From Streptomyces lichenis (GTDB lineage: Bacteria; Actinomycetota; Actinomycetes; Streptomycetales; Streptomycetaceae): a DNA stretch of 64,000 nucleotides. Position 1 is the stretch's first letter; every line of letters begins with the position of its first letter. The notes under the pieces were generated by a model. The model worked only from the letters and a program-made list of their open reading frames with translations. It was not told where the DNA came from and made no database searches. The stretch spans positions 62,001 to 126,000 of the forward strand of contig NZ_JALPTH010000002.1 of NCBI RefSeq assembly GCF_023218175.1, given 5' to 3'. This document shows, one piece after another, positions 8,039 through 15,813 of the stretch. A program made the position numbers and the translations under genes.

Positions 8039-8734
8039 GTGTGTGAGACTGATTCCGTGCGCGAAGACGGAAATATCAGGGTTTTCCTCCTTGACGACCA
8101 TGAGGTCGTCCGGCGCGGCGTCCACGAAATGCTCACCGTCGAGCCCGGTGTCGAGGTGGTCGGCGAGGCCGGCACGGCGGCGGACGCGCTGGTCAGGATC
8201 CCGGCTACTCGTCCGGACGTGGCGGTGCTGGACGTCCGGCTGCCGGACGGCAGCGGGGTGGAGGTCTGCCGCGAGATCCGATCCCGGGACGACTCCGTCA
8301 AGTGCCTGATGCTCACCTCCTTCGCGGACGACGAGGCCCTGTTCGACGCGATCATGGCGGGTGCATCCGGTTATGTCCTGAAGGCGATCCGCGGCCATGA
8401 ACTGCTCGCCGCGGTACGGGAGGTGGCGGCCGGCAAGTCGCTGCTGGACCCGGTGGCCACCGCCCGGGTGCTGGAGCGGCTGCGGGACGGCGGCCGCCCC
8501 CGCGGCGACGACCGGCTGGACGCCCTCACCGAGCAGGAGCGGCGCATCCTGGAGCTGATCGGCGAGGGGCTGACCAACCGGGCCATCGGCGAGCGGCTGC
8601 ACCTGGCCGAGAAGACCATCAAGAACTACGTCTCCAGCCTGCTGGCCAAGCTCGGCATGGAGCGCCGCAGCCAGGCCGCCGCCTTCGTCGCCCGCCGCCA
8701 GGTCGAGCGCGCCTCCGGCACCCACGGGACCTAA
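8039..8734 (+). CDS. NarL/FixJ-family response regulator (no adjacent kinase)
   Basis: This 231-residue two-component regulator has a receiver domain at about 13-130: acidic pair Asp19-Asp20, phosphoacceptor Asp65 in [10 protein letters not shown], a Thr/Ser in CLMLTS and a conserved Lys in GYVLKAI. A LuxR-type helix-turn-helix follows (about 162-222; [25 protein letters not shown]). No histidine kinase is nearby, so it is an orphan. The start is uncertain: GTG 8039 has GGAAGAG only 3 bases away, while GTG 8057 would give 225 residues with no clear ribosome site. It diverges from bkd operon 1 and may regulate it. Confidence 0.88.
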   Translation: MCETDSVREDGNIRVFLLDDHEVVRRGVHEMLTVEPGVEVVGEAGTAADALVRIPATRPDVAVLDVRLPDGSGVEVCREIRSRDDSVKCLMLTSFADDEALFDAIMAGASGYVLKAIRGHELLAAVREVAAGKSLLDPVATARVLERLRDGGRPRGDDRLDALTEQERRILELIGEGLTNRAIGERLHLAEKTIKNYVSSLLAKLGMERRSQAAAFVARRQVERASGTHGT

Positions 8735-8797
8735 GTCCCGGTCGCGGAGGTCGGGGTACCCCTGTGCCGCCCGACCCCGCGTGCCGACAGTGGAACC

Positions 8798-9241
8798 ATG
8801 CACTCCGCCGCCCCGCACCCCGAGGGACCACCGACGATGCCGGACGGGCTGGCCGAGGCGCTCGCGCTGCTGCGCCGGGTGAGCTGGGGGCGGCTGGCGA
8901 TGACCCGGCAGGCGATGCCCTTCATGGCTCCCGCCGGCCATCTGGTCACCGCTGACGGAGCCGTACTGCTGCGGCTGCACCGCGCACTCGGGCGGCCGGG
9001 CGCCTACGACGGCGGGGTGGTCGCCTACGGCGCCGACAACCTCGGCTCCGGCGACCGCGGCTCCGGGGCCCGGGCGCTCTGGTCGGCCCAGATCACCGGG
9101 ACCGCGCGGCTGGTCGAGCCGGCAGCGGCCGAGGGCGCCCCGTTCGGGCCGCCGCCGCGACGGGCGGACGGGATGCCGTACGAACCGGTGTACCTGCGGA
9201 TCGACCCCCAGTTCGGCACCGTACACACCCTCGACGGCTGA
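8798..9241 (+). CDS. Pyridoxamine 5'-phosphate oxidase-like FMN-binding split-barrel protein
   Basis: This small protein (147 residues) looks like a flavin split-barrel domain. Strands near LGRLAMTRQAMPFMAPAG and GAVLLRLHRAL, and the WSAQITGTARLVEP segment, are typical of short pyridoxamine-phosphate-oxidase-like proteins, which often bind FMN or F420. ATG 8798 is preceded by a weak GTGGAA; ATG 8837 is an alternative that still keeps the whole fold. It stands alone between the response regulator and the phosphotransferase gene. The substrate is unknown and the family call rests on pattern recognition. Confidence 0.7.
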   Translation: MHSAAPHPEGPPTMPDGLAEALALLRRVSWGRLAMTRQAMPFMAPAGHLVTADGAVLLRLHRALGRPGAYDGGVVAYGADNLGSGDRGSGARALWSAQITGTARLVEPAAAEGAPFGPPPRRADGMPYEPVYLRIDPQFGTVHTLDG

Positions 9242-9337
9242 CCGCGCACCGGATATCGCTTCCGACCCCGGCGCGCCACCACACGCCACCCCTGGCGAAT
9301 TCGCCCTGCATGCGGACAGCGACCAATCCACCACACA

Positions 9338-10561
9338 GTGTCACCTAACATATGGCAAGTGCCGCGCTCATCTGTCGCCCCCCTCGCTCCCCCGGTGAAC
9401 GCGCTGCTGCGCCGCTACGCCGACGCCGGTGAACCGCTCTCCTGCGTGCCGGTCGCCCAGGGCCTGCTCAACCGGGGCTACCGGCTGGCCACCAGCCGGG
9501 GCTCCTACTTCCTCAAGCAGCATCTGGACGCCCGTACAGCCGACCGCGCCACCATCGTCCGCCAGCACCGGGCCACCGAACGGCTGGGTGCCCTCGGCGT
9601 CCCTGTCGCCCCGCCGCTGCCGGACAGCGAGGGCCGTACGGTCGCCATGGTCGACGGCCACTGCTACGCGCTGCACCCCTGGGTGGAGGGCAGCCACCGG
9701 GGCGGCGCCCAGCTCACCGCGACCGGCTCCCGCCGCCTCGGCGCACTCCTCGGACTGGTCCACACCGCCCTGGAGCAGGTCATGGCGGCCACCGAGGGGC
9801 CGGCGGACGCCCCCGGCGACGGCGAGCGGCCGACCACGGGCGGGGAGGCCGCGGGCGGGGAGTCCGCGGGCCGGACGGTTACGGGCTGCACGGACGCCGA
9901 CCGGGAGGCAGCGGACCGACCGGCCATGGACCGCACGGACGCCGACCGGGCGGATGCCGACCGGACGGCAGCGCACCGGGAAGCCGCGAGCCGGGACGCC
10001 GCGGACCCGGAGCAGAGCCTCCGCCTGATCGACGAACTGCTCGCCCTGGCCCGTGGCCGGCGGCGCCGGGACGCCTTCGACGAGCTGGCCGAGTACCGGC
10101 TGCTGGAGCGGCGGCGGCTGCTCGCCGAGCACGCCCACCGGCGCCCGCCGCCCGCCTGCGCCGGGGGCTGGGTGCACGGCGACTTCCATCCGCTGAACCT
10201 GCTCTACCGGGGCGCCGAGCCGGCCGCGATCATCGACTGGGACCGCCTGGGCGTGCAGCCCCGCGCGGAGGAGGCGGTCCGGGCGGCCGCCATCTTCTTC
10301 GTACGGCCCGGGGGCACCCTGGACCTGCCGAAGGTACGGGCCTACGCCCGGGCCTACCGGCGCTCGGCGGGCGCCGAGCCGGCCGAGCTGGCCGCCGCGG
10401 TGCACCGCGTCTGGTGGGAGCGGCTGAACGACTTCTGGATACTGCGCTGGCACTACCAGCGGGACGACGCCAGGGCCGACCCGCAGTTCCCCGCGGCGTC
10501 GGCCCTGGCGGTGTGGTGGACGGGCGAGTACGAAGCGGTGCGCGACGCCTTCACGTCCTGA
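9338..10561 (+). CDS. APH-fold phosphotransferase with a repetitive inserted linker
   Basis: This 407-residue protein has the aminoglycoside/choline kinase fold: an N-lobe with QGLLNRGYRLATSRGSYFLK, the catalytic loop HGDFHPLN (His280) and IIDWD (about 299-303, metal-binding Asp). Between lobes, residues about 150-222 form a hydrophilic linker built of Asp-Arg and Ala-Asp repeats (DADRADADR-like), which normal APH proteins lack. Starts at GTG 9338 or GTG 9359 are both possible. The gene converges on the Ser/Thr kinase gene with 27 bases between stops. Such stand-alone enzymes act on diverse small alcohols, so no substrate or resistance is implied. Confidence 0.8.
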   Translation: MSPNIWQVPRSSVAPLAPPVNALLRRYADAGEPLSCVPVAQGLLNRGYRLATSRGSYFLKQHLDARTADRATIVRQHRATERLGALGVPVAPPLPDSEGRTVAMVDGHCYALHPWVEGSHRGGAQLTATGSRRLGALLGLVHTALEQVMAATEGPADAPGDGERPTTGGEAAGGESAGRTVTGCTDADREAADRPAMDRTDADRADADRTAAHREAASRDAADPEQSLRLIDELLALARGRRRRDAFDELAEYRLLERRRLLAEHAHRRPPPACAGGWVHGDFHPLNLLYRGAEPAAIIDWDRLGVQPRAEEAVRAAAIFFVRPGGTLDLPKVRAYARAYRRSAGAEPAELAAAVHRVWWERLNDFWILRWHYQRDDARADPQFPAASALAVWWTGEYEAVRDAFTS

Positions 10562-10565
10562 GACC

Positions 10566-10593
10566 TCTGACGCCCCACAGCGGGGCCGTCAGG
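10566..10593. terminator. Hairpin between convergent phosphotransferase and kinase genes
   Basis: CTGACGCCCC pairs with GGGGCCGTCAG (one bulged base) around an ACAGC loop. The right arm runs into the stop codon of the minus-strand kinase gene. It probably terminates the plus-strand gene and perhaps both. Confidence 0.5.
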
Positions 10594-12286
10594 GGGTGGT
10601 CCCCTCCGTGGCGGCACCCTGGTTGGCGGTGCCGTCCACCGTGGCGCCCTGGTTGGCCGTCCCGTCCGTGGTCTGGCCCTGGTCGGTGCCGCCGTCGGAG
10701 GTCTGGCCCTGGTCGGTGCTCCCGTCCGTGGTCTGGCCCTGGTCGGTCTGGCCGTCCGTGGTCTGGCCCTGGTCGGTCTGGCCGTCCGTGGTCTGACCCT
10801 GATCGGTGCCGCCGTCCGTGGTCTGGCCCTGGTCCGTGCCGCCGTCGGTCGTCGTCCCCGGGTCGGACGGGGTGCCGCCGGACGGCTCCGGGTCCTGGGT
10901 GCCCGGGTTGGAGGGGCGGCCCCAGTTGGTGTTGCCGTTGTTGTTCCAGCCGCCGCTGCCGCTGCCGTCACCGGTGCCGCCGCCGGTGGTGCCGGTCTGC
11001 GGGTCCTCGGACTTCTCGGACTTGTCCGGCGACGGAGAGGGCGTCTTCTTGTCGCTCGGCTTCGGCGCCTCGGTGACCGTGGAGGGCTTGTTCTCCTTGG
11101 GGGTGTCCGGCTTGTCCTTGGGGCTGAGCGCGTACGCCACGCCAGCGACGATCGCCACCAGCGCCAGCGCCAGGAAGAGCAGCACCTTGCCGCGGCCGCC
11201 GCCCCGCTTGGCCGGCCGGCGGTCGTAGCCGTATCCGCCGTCGTCCGGGTTACGCGGCGGCAGGACCTGCTGCTGGGCGGTGCCCTCATGGGCCGGGTAG
11301 ATGTCCGCGCCGCCGATGACCCGGGTGCGGTCGCCCTCGTGCAGGGTGACCGCGCCGGTGTTCCAGGTGCCGGTGTGGCTGCCCTGCTGCTGGAGCATCG
11401 ACAGCCCGTACTGGACCAGCCCGCGCATCTCCTCGGCGCTCTGGAACCGGTCGTCCGGGTCCTTCGCCAGGGCGCGCATCGACAGCCCGTCCAGCTCCGG
11501 CGGCGCCACGTCGGATACCTCCGACGGCGGCACCGGGGTGTCCTGGACGTGCTGGTAGACCACCGACAGCGGGGTCTCCCCGGTGAACGGCGGCCGCAGC
11601 GCCAGCAGCTCGTACAGCAGGCAGCCGGTGGCGTACAGGTCGGAGCGGTGGTCCACGGCCTTGCCGAGCGCCTGCTCGGGCGAGAGGTACTGCGGGGTGC
11701 CCATGACCATGCCGGTCTGGGTCATCGTGGACTGCGCCCCGTGCAGCGCGCGGGCGATGCCGAAGTCCATCACCTTGACCGCGCCGCCGTGCGTGATGAT
11801 CACATTCGCCGGCTTGATGTCACGGTGCACGATGCCGTGCTGGTGGGAGTAGGCGAGCGCCTCCAGCACACCGGAGACGATGATCAGCGCCTGCTCCGGC
11901 GGCGGGGCCTCCGCGTCGATCAGCAGGTCGCGGATGGTGCGGCCCTCGACCAGCTCCATCACGATGTACGGCACGGACTGGCCGCCGACCACGTCCTCGC
12001 CGGAGTCGTAGACCGCGACGATGGCGTGGTGGTTGAGCCCGGCGACGGACTGCGCCTCCCGGGTGAAGCGCGCCTTGGACACCGGGTCCTCGGCGAGGTC
12101 CGCGCGGAGCAGCTTCACGGCCACGGTGCGGCCGAGCCGTACGTCCTCCGCGGCGAAGACCTCCGCCATGCCGCCGCGACCCAGCCGGTGCGTCAGCCGG
12201 TAGCGGCCGTCCCCGACGAGTCCGCCGACGCCCCAGTCCGAAGAGTCCGACATCCCGCCGCCACGTGCCTCGGAATCGGATGCCAT
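10589..12286 (-). CDS. Membrane Ser/Thr protein kinase with an extracellular Thr-Asp-Gln-Gly repeat tail
   Basis: In this 565-residue Hanks-type kinase, the kinase domain (about 28-290) has the glycine loop GRGGMAEVFAAE, VAVKLL, the catalytic HRDIKPAN (near 153-160), DFG and GTPQYLSPEQA, plus Thr residues in the activation loop for autophosphorylation. One membrane span lies at about 364-386. The outside segment is Pro/Ser/Thr/Gly-rich and ends in eight 10-residue repeats (480-559). There is no PASTA domain, so it is unlikely to sense muropeptides like PknB. ATG 12286 starts 16 residues before the kinase fold; an internal ATG at residue 12 is possible. A second kinase gene diverges across a 491-base gap. 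Confidence 0.92.
   Translation of the reverse strand: MASDSEARGGGMSDSSDWGVGGLVGDGRYRLTHRLGRGGMAEVFAAEDVRLGRTVAVKLLRADLAEDPVSKARFTREAQSVAGLNHHAIVAVYDSGEDVVGGQSVPYIVMELVEGRTIRDLLIDAEAPPPEQALIIVSGVLEALAYSHQHGIVHRDIKPANVIITHGGAVKVMDFGIARALHGAQSTMTQTGMVMGTPQYLSPEQALGKAVDHRSDLYATGCLLYELLALRPPFTGETPLSVVYQHVQDTPVPPSEVSDVAPPELDGLSMRALAKDPDDRFQSAEEMRGLVQYGLSMLQQQGSHTGTWNTGAVTLHEGDRTRVIGGADIYPAHEGTAQQQVLPPRNPDDGGYGYDRRPAKRGGGRGKVLLFLALALVAIVAGVAYALSPKDKPDTPKENKPSTVTEAPKPSDKKTPSPSPDKSEKSEDPQTGTTGGGTGDGSGSGGWNNNGNTNWGRPSNPGTQDPEPSGGTPSDPGTTTDGGTDQGQTTDGGTDQGQTTDGQTDQGQTTDGQTDQGQTTDGSTDQGQTSDGGTDQGQTTDGTANQGATVDGTANQGAATEGTTP
10610..10849 (-). repeat. 30-bp tandem repeat, eight copies, coding for TDGGTDQGQT-type units
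   Basis: Eight in-frame 30-bp units encode 10-residue repeats that vary at the fourth residue (G, Q or S). They decay to TANQGAT-like units toward the C-terminus of the kinase. The six copies nearest the membrane are very similar in DNA, which suggests ongoing slippage and copy-number change. Confidence 0.9.
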
Positions 12287-12777
12287 CAGTCCTCGCCGTC
12301 GTTTCTGTCCGCTTGCTTCGCGCGTGCGGGGTGCCGCCGTGTCTTCAATGGGTGGTGCGGGTCTTCACGGAGTGGCCGGCGCGGTGCGGGTGCGCTTACC
12401 GGGTATGCCGTCCTGGTGCGGCGCGTACCGGGTGGAGCGCCGCGGTTCTCCGACACGCCACGCTACAGCCTCCGCGTGCCACGCCGGTCCGGGATTGACC
12501 GGCCATCCAACCGCTTCCGCGTGCGCCTGTGCAAATTGTCCGCCGCTTCCATGGCGGTGCGGTCCGGGTCCGGTAACCGTTCCGCGACGCTCCTGGCGCG
12601 TACGGTCACGGAACGGGCACCGCCGCTTGACGTGCCCGCGCCCTGGGGCAGACTGACCCCCGTAAGAGAAGGCACCGGAGCACCACGGACATCGGCGTCA
12701 CCGGGATCACCGGAGTAACCGACGTCACCGGGCAACGCGCCGCGGCCAGGCCCGCGCGACGGGGGAGTCACGAAGAG
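12287..12777. other. Divergent promoter region between two Ser/Thr kinase genes
   Basis: No gene is supported in 491 bases. Several overlapping open frames exist on both strands but have no coding signature or ribosome site. Near 12693-12732 there are short imperfect copies of GTCACCGG. The ribosome site of the plus-strand kinase is GGGGGAG about 10 bases before its ATG. Confidence 0.5.
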
Positions 12778-14442
12778 ATGAGCCAGGACGGCGCACACGG
12801 CCGCGACGGCGCACAGGGGCGGTACGCGGGCGGCTCGGTGGCCGGCGGCCGCTACCAGCTGCGGGACCTGCTGGGCGAGGGCGGCATGGCCTCCGTCTAC
12901 CTGGCCTACGACACCGCGCTGGACCGCCAGGTCGCGATCAAGACCCTCCACACCGAGCTGGGCCGGGAGGCCTCCTTCCGCGAGCGCTTCCGCCGGGAGG
13001 CGCAGGCAGTCGCCAAGCTCCAGCACACCAACATCGTCTCGGTCTTCGACACCGGCGAGGACACCGTCCGCTTCGGCGGCTCCACCCCCGACGGCTCCGT
13101 CATGCCGTACATCGTCATGGAGTACGTGGAGGGGCGGCCGCTCGGCTCGGTGCTCGCCGAGGACGTCCGGCAGTACGGGGCGATGCCCGCCGACAAGGCG
13201 CTGAAGGTCACCGCGGACGTGCTGGCCGCGCTGGAGACCAGCCACGAGATGGGCCTGGTCCACCGGGACATCAAGCCGGGCAACGTGATGATGACCAGGC
13301 GCGGCGTCATCAAGGTGATGGACTTCGGCATCGCCCGCGCCATGCAGTCCGGGGTCACCTCGATGACCCAGACCGGCATGGTGGTCGGCACCCCGCAGTA
13401 CCTCTCCCCCGAGCAGGCGCTCGGCCGGGGCGTGGACGCCCGCTCCGACCTGTACTCGGTCGGCATCATGCTCTTCCAGCTGCTGACCGGGCGGCTGCCG
13501 TTCGAGGCGGACTCGCCGCTGGCCATCGCCTACGCCCACGTCCAGGAGGAGCCGGCCGCGCCGTCCTCCATCAACCGCGCGGTCACCCCGGCGGTGGACG
13601 CGCTGGTCGCCCGGGCGCTGAAGAAGAACCCGAACGAGCGCTTCCCCAACGCCGCCGCCATGCGCGACGAGTGCCTGCGGCTGCTGTCCGCGCTGTCGGC
13701 CGGGCACACCGCGGCGCCCTCCATCGTGCCGAACGCCCCGCAGGCCGCCAGCGGCTCCGGCGTCGGCTCGGCGGTCTTCCCGCCGGTGGACCAGGGCACC
13801 CCGGCGCCCGCCCCGCACAGCGTCCAGACGCCCTACCAGCCGGGCCCCGCCCCGCACAGCTACGGCGTCCCCACCCCCGCGCCCTCCTACGGCTACCCGC
13901 AGCAGCAGCCCCCGGCCTACCACACCCCCGGCCCGGCCCCCGCCCCCTACCACCTCGCCCCCCAGCCCACTCCCCTCCCCACTCCCCCCAAGAGGCGGAA
14001 CACCCCCCTCCTCATCGGTGCGGCCGCGGTGGTCCTGATCGCGGTGATCGGCACGGTGGCGGCGCTGAGCATGCGGGGGAACGACGACCCGGGCACCACC
14101 GGAGCCGGCGGCACCACCCCCTCCGCGGGGACTCCCTCCAAGTCCGCCGAACACCGGCCCCCCGAGCGCCACCGCACCATGAAGACCACCGTCTGCTCCG
14201 ACGCCACCGAGGACTACGACGACCCGGAGAAGGTCCAGGCCCCCGACTTCCGCTACAAGGACGTCCTGTCCGTGAAGGCCTGCCTCCAGGCCGCCGGCTG
14301 GAAGATCGACGAGAAGGAGACCGACGACCCCCGCTACGCGGAGGACCAGGTCATCTCCCAGTTCCCCCTCCCCGGCACCGCCGTCGACCCCAGCGACCAG
14401 ACCTTCCAGATCACCATCGCGACAGGCGACGACCCGGAGTAA
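12778..14442 (+). CDS. Membrane Ser/Thr protein kinase with a single PASTA-like domain
   Basis: This 554-residue kinase has its kinase domain at about 18-285 with GEGGMASVYLAYD, VAIKTL, HRDIKPGN (His162-Asp164), the DFG motif and GTPQYLSPEQ. A Pro/Tyr/Ala-rich juxtamembrane region (about 330-405) precedes one membrane span at about 411-433. The outer part ends in a globular segment (about 480-550) with the PASTA pattern: V-x-x-A-x-x-x-L...G, a loop, then SQFPLPGTAVDP and a terminal beta strand. A Cys pair (in VCSDATED and KACLQAAG) may form a disulfide. It diverges from the repeat-tailed kinase; the two catalytic domains are alike, so they probably arose by duplication. The domain call for the tail is by eye. 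Confidence 0.92.
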   Translation: MSQDGAHGRDGAQGRYAGGSVAGGRYQLRDLLGEGGMASVYLAYDTALDRQVAIKTLHTELGREASFRERFRREAQAVAKLQHTNIVSVFDTGEDTVRFGGSTPDGSVMPYIVMEYVEGRPLGSVLAEDVRQYGAMPADKALKVTADVLAALETSHEMGLVHRDIKPGNVMMTRRGVIKVMDFGIARAMQSGVTSMTQTGMVVGTPQYLSPEQALGRGVDARSDLYSVGIMLFQLLTGRLPFEADSPLAIAYAHVQEEPAAPSSINRAVTPAVDALVARALKKNPNERFPNAAAMRDECLRLLSALSAGHTAAPSIVPNAPQAASGSGVGSAVFPPVDQGTPAPAPHSVQTPYQPGPAPHSYGVPTPAPSYGYPQQQPPAYHTPGPAPAPYHLAPQPTPLPTPPKRRNTPLLIGAAAVVLIAVIGTVAALSMRGNDDPGTTGAGGTTPSAGTPSKSAEHRPPERHRTMKTTVCSDATEDYDDPEKVQAPDFRYKDVLSVKACLQAAGWKIDEKETDDPRYAEDQVISQFPLPGTAVDPSDQTFQITIATGDDPE

Positions 14443-14762
14443 CAGGCCCGGGCCCCCGGCCCCCGGCCCCTGGCCGCTGTCCCCGGCCGCCGTCCTCTGC
14501 CGAGGACGGTCTCTGGTCGGGTTCGGGGTGCCTGCGGCTGACCGGCCTCCGGTCGGGTTCATGGTGCCCGGGGCTTACCGGGGGTCGACCGGTTTCCCTG
14601 GGCGCCGGTGTGCCTGAGGGCAGCGCCCCTCCGTCCCGTTCCCCCCGCTGGGGGGCGTACGGCGTCTTCGGGATGCCGTGCGGCGGGGGGCGTGTGACGC
14701 TGAGTCCGTTCTCAGTCCGTCGTACGGCTCCTCGGCAGCCCGGCACGGGAGGGGGTCACCCG
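14443..14762. other. Intergenic region after the second kinase gene
   Basis: There is no gene in 320 bases. The region holds a hairpin at 14490-14509 and two imperfect 35-base direct repeats (each containing GGTCGGGTTC then GGTGCC) at about 14516-14590. A strong GGGAGGGGG ribosome site precedes the next gene. Confidence 0.5.
14490..14509 (+). terminator. Hairpin terminator after the PASTA-like kinase gene
   Basis: CCGTCCTC pairs perfectly with GAGGACGG around TGCC, 48 bases past the stop codon. There is no U-tract. Confidence 0.55.
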
Positions 14763-15701
14763 GTGGCTCCAAGACGCGGCTCACGGTGCGCGGTGGTCAT
14801 CGCGGCCCTGGCGCTGACCACCTGCGGCGCGGGCACCGAGCGGCCCGCCCAGGCACGCGAGTCCGCCGGTCCCCCGGCCGCCCGGGCCTCGGGACCCGCG
14901 ACCGGTCCGGCCGCCGGACGGGCGGGGGCCGGACCGAGGACCGCCGCGGAGGGCATACGGCCCGGGGACGGACCCGGCGGCGACGCGGACGACGGCGGCC
15001 CCGACCGTACCTCCGGCTCCGGCCCGCACCGTACCTCCGGCTCCGACGCCGACTCGGCCCAGCACGGCGGCACGGGCGACGGCACGGCCCCCTGGCGGCG
15101 CTGGGACCCGGAGGACGGCGCCCCCTGGGCCGGTGGCGCCGAACCGTGGCGCGGCTGGGGCCCGGCCGCCGGCCACGGCAGGCGGCCGACCGGCGGCCCC
15201 GGTGCCGACCGCCCCGCCCCCGCCGACGACACCCCCGGCCCCTCGGCCGCCCCCGGACGCCGCCCCCCGGCGGCCCCCGCACCCGTCACCGGCTCGCCGT
15301 CCGCCTCCACCTCCCCCTCCGCCGCCGGCCGGGGCGGGGGCGGAGCCGCGCGCCCCAGCCCGTCACTGGCCGGGCGGCACGCCGGCGAGGGGCGGCCCCG
15401 GCCCGGGCGCCCCGACCCGCCGCGGGAGGAGGAGGGCCGCGAGGAGTCCGTCCGTGCCGAATCGGAGACAGAGCCCGAGCCCCTCCGGCGCCACCGGACG
15501 CACGGGGAAGCGGTACCGGAGACGGAGTCCGCCGCCGTGTCCGAGCCGCGCCGCACCCCGCCGGCCGCCGCCTACGAGACCTCGACCCGGGCCGCCGGAA
15601 CCACCCCTGACCGGCAGATTCCCGTACTGACGCTGGGGGTCGGGCTCGCCATGATGGGGCTCGGACTGGGCTTCCTGGGGCTGCGCATCCGGCGCCGCTG
15701 A
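14763..15701 (+). CDS. Secreted, membrane-anchored low-complexity protein of unknown function
   Basis: I do not recognise this 312-residue protein. It begins with a basic stretch and a short hydrophobic core ending in LTTCGAG, which could be a weak lipobox or an ordinary signal peptide. Residues about 35-270 are disordered, rich in Gly, Pro, Ala, Arg and acidic residues, with two copies of RTSGS and a Trp-containing patch near 120-140 (WRRWDPEDGAPW). The C-terminus is one membrane span (about 285-307) followed by RIRRR. That is the layout of a sortase substrate, but no LPxTG or LAxTG motif precedes the span. GTG 14763 was chosen for the GGGAGGGGG site just upstream. It is probably an exported protein anchored at both ends or only at the C-terminus. 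Confidence 0.65.
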   Translation: MAPRRGSRCAVVIAALALTTCGAGTERPAQARESAGPPAARASGPATGPAAGRAGAGPRTAAEGIRPGDGPGGDADDGGPDRTSGSGPHRTSGSDADSAQHGGTGDGTAPWRRWDPEDGAPWAGGAEPWRGWGPAAGHGRRPTGGPGADRPAPADDTPGPSAAPGRRPPAAPAPVTGSPSASTSPSAAGRGGGGAARPSPSLAGRHAGEGRPRPGRPDPPREEEGREESVRAESETEPEPLRRHRTHGEAVPETESAAVSEPRRTPPAAAYETSTRAAGTTPDRQIPVLTLGVGLAMMGLGLGFLGLRIRRR

Positions 15702-15773
15702 CCCGGCCGCCCCGGCCTCCCGTACCGCCCGGGTCCCCCTCAGGACGGACGCCCGGGATCCCTCTGAGGTCGC

Positions 15774-15803
15774 TTGTCGGCTCCGGCATACCCGGTATAC
15801 ATA
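15774..15803 (+). promoter_or_regulatory. Promoter of the padR-ABC operon (leaderless)
   Basis: TTGTCG (15774-15779) is separated by 16 bases from TATACA (15796-15801). An overlapping TACATA at 15798 would give an 18-base spacer. Transcription would start about 7-9 bases further on, which is the ATG itself at 15810. No ribosome site exists upstream of that ATG. Confidence 0.55.
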
Positions 15804-15813
15804 CTGAGTATGT
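15799..15813. promoter_or_regulatory. PadR operator overlapping -10 and start codon
   Basis: ACATACT-G-AGTATGT is a perfect 7+1+7 palindrome. Its ACAT/ATGT ends are the half-sites usual for PadR-family repressors. It covers the -10 region, the predicted transcription start and the ATG of padR, so binding would block initiation: autorepression of the regulator and the exporter downstream. Confidence 0.75.

Noticed and set aside
9664..9936. Possible resistance role for the APH-fold gene
   Set aside because: APH-fold proteins act on many substrates. Nothing in the motifs or neighbours points to an aminoglycoside, and this is core chromosomal context.
10610..10849. 30-bp repeats as a possible CRISPR array
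   Set aside because: The copies are contiguous, in frame, and encode a periodic peptide tail.
12463..14562. Long minus-strand open frame of about 700 codons opposite the second kinase gene
   Set aside because: It is the antisense of a gene with clear kinase motifs, has Gly/Arg/His-rich shadow composition and no family signature. Similar antisense frames opposite most genes were dropped for the same reason.
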